This document shows positions 58,258-64,000 of a stretch of DNA of 64,000 nt, piece after piece; position 1 is the first letter of the stretch, and every line of letters starts with the position of its first letter. The notes under the pieces are model-generated. The model saw nothing but the letters and a program-made list of their open reading frames with translations, did no database searches and was not told the origin of the DNA. Origin of the DNA: Escallonia rubra. Its lineage: Eukaryota > Streptophyta > Magnoliopsida > Escalloniales > Escalloniaceae. Position numbers and translations under genes: made by a program. Where the stretch lies: contig JAVXUO010000432.1 in NCBI GenBank assembly GCA_033065855.1, forward strand, positions 62,001 through 126,000, read 5' to 3'.

Positions 58258-59637
58258 TGTTCACAACCTATTCTGGACCGCACCCCGGGGCCCGCTAAGA
58301 GATCCTAGTGGCGTGACACGTCACCCATTTGGCGGTCAACATCGCTCAACAAGATTGCTCGGTCAAAGTACTCTGCGCCTCGAGCATCCGGACGGCGATC
58401 AAAGGTGTGCTCCCCCCCAAATAGGGTCGGCCACCCCAAGGGGGTCGGCCACCCCAAGGGGGTCGGCCTCCATTGCCCCGCGAAGGGGGGAACCTGCTGC
58501 ACGGCACTAGCTTCTCACTTCAACAACACACCCCCGCTATCTTCAGTAGTGCGACGCTCATTGTTGCCGGCTCAATCAAACTCGCGGCGGGACGGGCTCG
58601 TAACTCTTAAGCCCTCGCCGGCTCAATCAACCGACGGGCTCCGGCCCTCGCGGGCACAATCAACCGGAGGCTCTGGCCTTCGCCAGCACAATCAACCGAC
58701 GGGCTCCGGCCCTCGCGGGCACAATCAACCGGAGGCTCCGGCCTTCGCAACGGGGATGCGCTCATGACCCTAAGGCCATCGCCGGCGTAATCACCCGACG
58801 GGCTTCAGGGGGCTCCGCTCGTAGTGCCCCGACACGAGGACCCACCGCTACGGACTCCAAGCATCAAGCCATGTACATGCGCGCTCATATCACCGTTGAT
58901 CATCGACGTCGTCAGGGCAATGAACCGCGGGTCACTCTGGGACGGGAGCAGGTCCTCGGAGGGCATCGCGTCCGGCACGCCTGGCAGTTGGCTGCAGGGG
59001 CAACCCTCACCGCTGCCAGGATCTCTGCGCGTCTCATGACGCATCTCGTGGGATTCAGTAAGGGCTTGGACTGGAGGCTGGGGCAACGGGCTGCTCTGAC
59101 CATGCTACCGCAGTGTGGTCAGTCTCCTCAGACAGGCAGAGGGACGCTGCAAGGGCAGGGCGACATGAACTTGGGGGTCGGCATATCCGACGAACGATCA
59201 ATACCGCAGGACCCCCTACGGCGATGTGTCACTCCCGGAGGACGACACGTGTCAGCTGATGACACGCGCATATTTGTGCCTATATATAGTGGATTCTGGA
59301 GCTTATTCAAGGACTGCTCTCTCATTTTGGACATTTCACTTTCTCTCTCTAAAGCTCATTCTCCCTGGATTTCTAGTGAGAGAAAGACATTTGGACTCCT
59401 GTCATCGGACTCTTGACGCTGCACCCTTGACGCGAACTGTCGGCTGTTGACTGTCGCCCCTGCTCGTCGTCTCCCTGCTTACGCGGCGTTGCCAGCCCTC
59501 GCGACCTGCCTGGGGAGCCTTGCTCTCAGCCCTTACTCCATCTTTGCTGTCTCCCACTTTGTCTAGCTGGAAGCCAACGCAGACTGCATCCTTTGTGGCA
59601 CCTCACGTGGCATGCGAACCAACTTTCCCTGGCAACA
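58258..59637 (+). mobile_element. Solo LTR, GC-rich family, copy B, nested in copy C
   Basis: It starts TGTTCACAACC and ends CCCTGGCAACA. The flanks are AGGTA (58253-58257) and AGGTG (59638-59642), a 5-bp duplication with one change. In uninterrupted form copy C would read CCACGTG, AGGTG, CCACAAAGG across this point. It carries a TATA box TATATATA at 59281 and a G-box at 59244-59253, plus a 65-base double unit (CAATCAACCGACGGGCTCCG and variant) repeated at 58620-58750. No coding function. Confidence 0.85.
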
Positions 59638-60469
59638 AGGTGCCACAAAGGATGCAGTCTGCATTGGCTTCCAAGTAGGCAAAGTGGGAGACAGCAAGGA
59701 TGGAGTAAGGGCTGAGAGCAAGGCTTCCCAGGCAGGTCGCGAGGGCTGGCAGCGCCGCGCAGGCAGGGTGACGACGAACAGGGCCAGCGGTTGACAGTCC
59801 GTGTCAAGGGTGTAGCGTCAAGAGTCCGATGTCAGTGTCCAAATGTGTTTCTCTCACTAGAACTCCAGAGAGAATGGGTTTTAGAGAGAGAAAGTGAAAT
59901 GCCAAATGAGAGAGCCGTCCTTGAATAAGCTTCAGAATCCACTATATATAGGCACAAATATGCGCGTGTCATCAGCCGACACGTGTCGTCCTCTGGGAGT
60001 GACACGTCGCCGTAGAGGGTCCCGCAGTCTTGATTGTCCGTCGAATTGCCGGTCCCCGAGTTCGTGCCGCCCTGCCCTTGCAGCGTCCCTCTGCCTGTCT
60101 GAGGAGACTGACCACACTGCGGTAGCATGGTCAGAGTAGCCCGTTGCCCCAGCCTCCAGTCCAAGCCCTTACGGAATCCCATGAGATGCGTCAAGAGACG
60201 CGCGGAGATCCTGACAGCGGCGATGGTTGCCCCTGTAGCCAACTGCCAGACGGACTAGGCGCGATGCCCTCCGAGGACCTGCTTTCATCCCGGAGTGACC
60301 CGGGGGTCATTGCCCTGGCGGTGACGATGATCAATGATAACATGAGCGCACATGCTCACAGCTTGATACTCAGAGTCCGTGGCGAAGGGTCCTCGTGCTG
60401 GAGCACTACGAGCGGAGCCCCCCGGTGAGTCCGTGGGGTGATTGTGCCGGCGATGGCCTTAGGGTTGTA

Positions 60470-60800
60470 AGCCCCTCCTTATTGCGAAGGCCGGAGCCTC
60501 CGGTTGATTGTGCCCGCGAGGGCCGGAGCCCGTCGGTTGATTGTGCTAGCGAGGGCCGGAGCCCCCGGTTGAGTGTTCCTGCGGTGGCCGGAGCCCGTCG
60601 GTTGATTGTGCTGGCGAGGGCCGGAGCCCCCGGTTGATTGTGCCTGCGAGGGCCGGAGCCCGTCGGTTTGATCGAGCCGGCGAGGGCTTCATGGTTGCGA
60701 GCCCGTCCCACCGCGAGGGCCGGAGCCCCGTCAGTTTGATTGAGCTGGCGAGGGCTTCATGGTTGCGAGCCCGTCCCGCCGCGAGGGCCGGAGCCCCGTC
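60470..60800. repeat. Minisatellite of 32-33 base units in LTR copy C
   Basis: Six to eight units built from GAGGGCCGGAGCCC and TCGGTTGATTGTGC. The matching array in copy B (58620-58750) has fewer units, so the copy number differs between the two LTRs. Confidence 0.85.
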
Positions 60801-61212
60801 ACTTTGATTGAGTCGGCGACAGAGCGTCGCGCTACTGAAGATAGCGGGTGAGTGTTGTTTGGAGCGAGAAGTCAGTGCCATTCGGCAAGTTCCCCCCTTC
60901 ACAGGGCAATGGAGGCCGGCCCCCTTGGGGTGGCCGACCTCCTTGGGTGGCCGACCCCCTTGGGGGGAGCACACTTTCGATCGCCGTCCGGTGGTTCGTG
61001 GCGCGGAGTATTTTGACCTAGCAATCTTGTTGAGCGATGTTGACCGCCAAATGGGTGACGTGTCGCGCCACTAGGATCTCTTAGCGGGCCCCGGGGTGCG
61101 GTCCAGAATAGGTTGTGAACAACACGTATACGTGATGTTTGATTTCTTTTTTTTTTTTAACAAAATTTGTTATATTAATCTCGTGTGCTATAGTGACTCG
61201 TATAAATAACAA

Positions 61213-62222
61213 TAAAGAAATTTGAGCCTTAACTTCTCCGGTGAAAGTAAATTCTTTTAATTGTAGAGAAAATTGATGGTTTAAATTCTGAATGAAAAAC
61301 ATACTCTACTTAGAGATAGAGTTAAAAGTGTGAATAGTTCATGGAACGAAAGCGACAAAACTGAAAATCATAACTAAAACTTGAAAGAGCTCGCTCTTTT
61401 AACCACTCTAAAACCATGTATACATTTATAAAGCAACACATCCTTCAAAATTGGCAACCAAACACAAAAAGCTCCATCGATGCCGCATTATATACCTTAA
61501 AGTGTTAGAAAGCAATAGTCTACAGAAGTAGAAAGAAAGTACAGACTTCGAGCATCTATTTCTCCAACCCAAAAATAAGAATGACCATAACCTAAAACAA
61601 ACAAAAACGATTTACATGAGGTTGAATCATTTTTTGGAAAATAAAAAAAAGTTCTCGAATCAAATCCGTAGAAAAGTGAAATCTAGAATTGTATTCCTAG
61701 TTTTCTTAATCAAACATTGGCCACCAAATCAACGACATTATAGCAATTCCTCGTAACTTAATCTTTAGGATTTGCAATTTGATCAAATCATGATATTAAG
61801 GCAATTCTCTCCGTCGATTAATACCAAGAATACTAAAAATAGAGAGTACGTAGATTTAAAAGAGAAAAGCTCATTAATTCACATTCAGTTGAGAATTTTC
61901 AGTAGCGGTTAGAACTCGACATTTGCAATTCCGAGAATGTGGACAGACAAGAGTAGCGTCCCAACAAAGAATTAAAGATGGAGGTACTAATCAGGCACCC
62001 ACTGAAGGTGGATGCATATACTAAAGGAAAGATAAGAGTAGCGTCTCAATAAAATAATTACCATGACAATATAACATGACTTGCAACATTGAAATTAGCT
62101 TTGCTGGCGAGTTTCGCTAGTAATGAAGAAGGATAAAATCTTAGAGATCCCGCTAAAAAGTTACTAGTTCTAGATACCGTATTTTAAAGACAAAACTATG
62201 TTTATCGTGTTTACTAAAATAA
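61213..62222. other. AT-rich intergenic spacer
   Basis: No coding region or clear transposon end is visible. The word AGAGTAGCGTC(C/T)CAA occurs twice (about 61950 and 62035), hinting at a short old duplication. Confidence 0.3.
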
Positions 62223-62235
62223 TATAGTAATGTAT

Positions 62236-62280
62236 ATATATATTTTTTGAATTTCCCAATAGGGAAATTTGTTAGAACTG

Positions 62281-62323
<43 letters not shown>

Positions 62324-62402
62324 CCCCCGGTATGGGGAATCGAACTAAGGACCTCAAGGTCACTTATCGAGCCCCTTGTCATCTCAACCACCCCTTTGGA
62401 TT
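62236..62402 (-). mobile_element. tRNA-derived SINE
   Basis: A perfect 13-bp target duplication TATAGTAATGTAT lies at 62223-62235 and 62403-62415. On the minus strand the 5' part (about 62395-62325) has a box A-like TGGTTGAGATGACAAGG and a box B-like TTAGTTCGATTCCCC, the RNA polymerase III promoter of tRNA-type SINEs. An AT tract (62281-62320) and a tail near AAAAAATATATATA at the 3' end follow. At 167 bp it is in the usual range. It is not a functional tRNA. Confidence 0.8.
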
Positions 62403-62429
62403 TATAGTAATGTATTTAAGCACGGTAAC

Positions 62430-62535
62430 TCGCAATGGGCCACATGGGCCTTTCCGGCGATTTGTGCTGGGCCTTACCGGGCCACTTGGCCCAATAGGCA
62501 TTGTAATTCTCCCTATCCTAATCCAACGTCCCTTT

Positions 62536-62566
<31 letters not shown>

Positions 62567-62640
62567 TCTCAAAATTACAGACGAAGAGGACCGTAAATGG
62601 AATCGAAACCCTAGGGACAAAATCTCTTTTTAAAAGAGGT
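62430..62640 (+). promoter_or_regulatory. Promoter and untranslated first exon of a gene running off the right edge
   Basis: Five TGGGCC/GGCCCA site II-type motifs lie between 62436 and 62493. They are followed by a GA run (62536-62562) and a telo box AAACCCTA at 62606. This pairing is known from genes for ribosomal proteins and other growth-related products. A strong donor AAAAGAG/GTATGT at about 62639 would end a non-coding first exon. The coding part is not in the window, so the gene cannot be named. Confidence 0.5.
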
Positions 62641-64000
62641 ATGTTTATAGCAACTCAACTTCTTTCCTTTCGTTCTTTTGATTACCGCGACTGCATGTAG
62701 CAACTCATACGCTGTTGATTCGTTGATTTCTAGGGTTTGGTCATATGATCGGTTTGCTTTCCTTTGCACACTTGGGATTCGCAATGATAATTTGTTGGCT
62801 TTCCAATTCAATAATGTATTTACAGTGGATTTGACTCAATAAAACTCAAGCCTGATTTGATCTCGTGGAAGAGCGTCAGGCGTTCGGTTCATAATTTTTT
62901 GTCCCGTTTGACTTTTTGCAAATTCCTGCAGTAGAGTTTGAACGTATAATGTTGACTTAACTCGTCATTTGTTCATGGTTTGACTTGATGGCAAAATCTG
63001 ATAATCTTTAAGTTCAATTTAATGCGTAGGTGTTCGAATTCAACAGTACATATTCACAAAAGGTTCAATTTAATGACTTGATCTCTTGGAGCTGAGACAG
63101 GCATCGAGTTTTAAATTTTTGTGCCGTTTGACTTTTTTGCGGATGCTTGGAATAAAACTTGAGCGTGTCGGCATCGACTTTACCCGTTATTGTGTATAAC
63201 TGGTTTGACTTGTCAAAGGATGCTTATTTTCAAATTCAGTGATTGTTTAAGTCCAATTTAATGCTTACATATTCGAACTCAATCCTAAAAATTAGCAAAT
63301 GTCAAATGGACAAGAATTGAGGCGCGGCATAGCCCTTGATCCACTTCATAACAAATGGTGGATTTCTAAATGCCAGTGAGGATCTGTAAATGGAGTTCAA
63401 AATGCAATTTTAGTGTAAGAATTTGCTGGAAGGATTAAGTACGGGATACTTCGATATTCTTAAAAGAACAAAGACATTCTAATGATTATAGAAGATTTGG
63501 GAGTTGAGAAACGAGCAGTACATGCTTAACTTCTTTCCTCGTGATTAGCGCTTTTTCGTTACTCTGAGGAGCAGGTGCGCGCCCTTATTTTTCGCTTATC
63601 TGACGTAAATACTATTCGTCTATTCCTTTTGAAGACTTCAAAATGTACTAAACAGCATAGTGGAAAAGAAATAAAATTAGAGATAGATGTATTCTTGCAT
63701 GTCGCATCGACCTTTGCCATATTTACTGCCACGCACCACTCCTCTGATATGCTAAGCATGTAGCTTTTTTCTGCTAGAAAAAGTTTGATTTTTGGCTGCT
63801 ATCATATAAAGATGCTGGCTTGTGTGTGGGAGGTGGGCGGTTGGGGGCAAGGGGGCTTTATTCAGAATTTTCAAAAATTATGATATCAAAAAAGGCCATG
63901 TTAAAGTCACAGAAGAATCAAACACCCATATGATAAGCCTTAACAACATACGCGTAAAGGGCCGAGAAAGAAGTGCCTTTGAGCTTGAGAATAAGCTGTT
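62640..64000. other. Probable first intron of the rightmost gene, or spacer
   Basis: T-rich sequence without a convincing coding exon. Repeated words (CCGTTTGACTTTTT, GTTCAATTTAATG, AATTTTTTGTCCCG-like) at 62880-63260 suggest an old internal duplication of about 240 bases. The ORFs on both strands at 63559-63763 overlap and show no family signal. Confidence 0.35.

Larger units (their letters stand above)
58219..61121 (-). mobile_element. Solo LTR, GC-rich family, copy C, split by copy B
   Basis: On the minus strand it runs from TGTTCACAACC at 61121 to GGCAACA at 58219 and is about 1.5 kb once copy B is removed. Its last 39 bases (58219-58257) lie on the far side of copy B, which shows B inserted into C. 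The flanks are ACACA (58214-58218) and ACACG (61122-61126), a 5-bp duplication with one change, within Helitron sequence. It has a 32-33 base minisatellite (60480-60700) and a TATA box at 59943-59950 pointing left. Confidence 0.82.
57898..61212 (+). mobile_element. Helitron-like element split by nested LTRs
   Basis: It starts TCTATACTACTTATT after an A and follows the word order of the elements at 16616 and 6952 (GACAAGTGGCATTCCAA, TTGGTAAGTAACTAC, AAAATATAGTTA, AGATTCATTTTACTGAATATGACAATAAACAC). It is interrupted at 58218 by the LTR pair, then resumes at about 61122 with ACACGTATACGTGATGTTTG, matching ACACTTATATGTGATGCTTG of the copy at 17022. A hairpin remnant and GTGACTCGTAT follow. The CTRR end is not preserved, so the right boundary is approximate. 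Confidence 0.6.

Noticed and set aside
60144..60974. ORFs in LTR copy C as genes
   Set aside because: Produced by a GC-rich minisatellite with no start context or conserved domain; matching frames in copy B are disrupted.
58219..61121. A single foldback transposon or MULE with 1.4-kb inverted repeats
   Set aside because: The last 39 bases of one arm lie on the far side of the other arm and each arm has its own 5-bp flank, which nested solo LTR insertion explains better.
62325..62395. A functional tRNA gene on the minus strand
   Set aside because: Only box A- and box B-like parts are present; no cloverleaf with an acceptor stem could be drawn, and target duplications show it is a SINE head.
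1..64000. CRISPR arrays, operons or bacterial features
   Set aside because: The repeats are plant transposons and satellites without regular spacers, and the genes have introns and organelle-targeting signals.

Overview
This window reads as nuclear DNA from a flowering plant, most likely a eudicot. The genes have introns with GT..AG borders. They include a plastid-targeted pyruvate dehydrogenase subunit, a peroxisomal-type acyl-activating enzyme and a hybrid proline-rich protein. The space between them is AT-rich and packed with plant transposable elements. The species cannot be fixed from the sequence alone.

Genes, left to right. (1) 2528-6162 (+): plastidial pyruvate dehydrogenase E1 alpha, three exons, 438 aa. 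(2) 7740-9384 (-): an AMP-forming acyl-CoA ligase with a peroxisomal C-terminus and one frameshift. (3) 27991-37535 (+): a RIF1-type replication-timing protein, ten exons in consistent phase, 1143 aa, with an E2F-like site in its proximal promoter. (4) 44403-45113 (-): a secreted hybrid proline-rich protein with an eight-cysteine domain. (5) From about 62430 to the right edge: the promoter and untranslated first exon of a gene whose coding part lies outside the window.

The rest is mobile DNA, and many insertions could be bounded by their target-site duplications (TSDs): a solo LTR at 10185-14629 (TSD GGTTA) with a Mutator-like element nested in it at 12282-13341 (TSD AATAATTTA); a degenerate Copia element at 17836-21807 abutting an acyl-activating-enzyme pseudogene; a TRIM element at 22457-23730 (TSD GATAT); a Pack-MULE at 26445-27857 (TSD AAAAAACTA) holding pieces of three unrelated genes; a LINE-type retroposon at 48514-49784 (12-bp TSD); a chromovirus 3' end at 51505-54193 with a MITE nested inside; a GC-rich LTR family with one solo copy at 56083-57837 (TSD AATAA) and two nested head-to-head copies at 58219-61121, the pair sitting inside a Helitron; and a tRNA-derived SINE at 62236-62402 (13-bp TSD).

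The genes do not form an operon or cluster. The most interesting part is 23.7-28 kb, where a chimeric Pack-MULE landed about 20 bp upstream of the E2F-like site of RIF1. Next is 56-61 kb, where nested LTRs of opposite orientation make a large inverted repeat with two inward-facing promoters.
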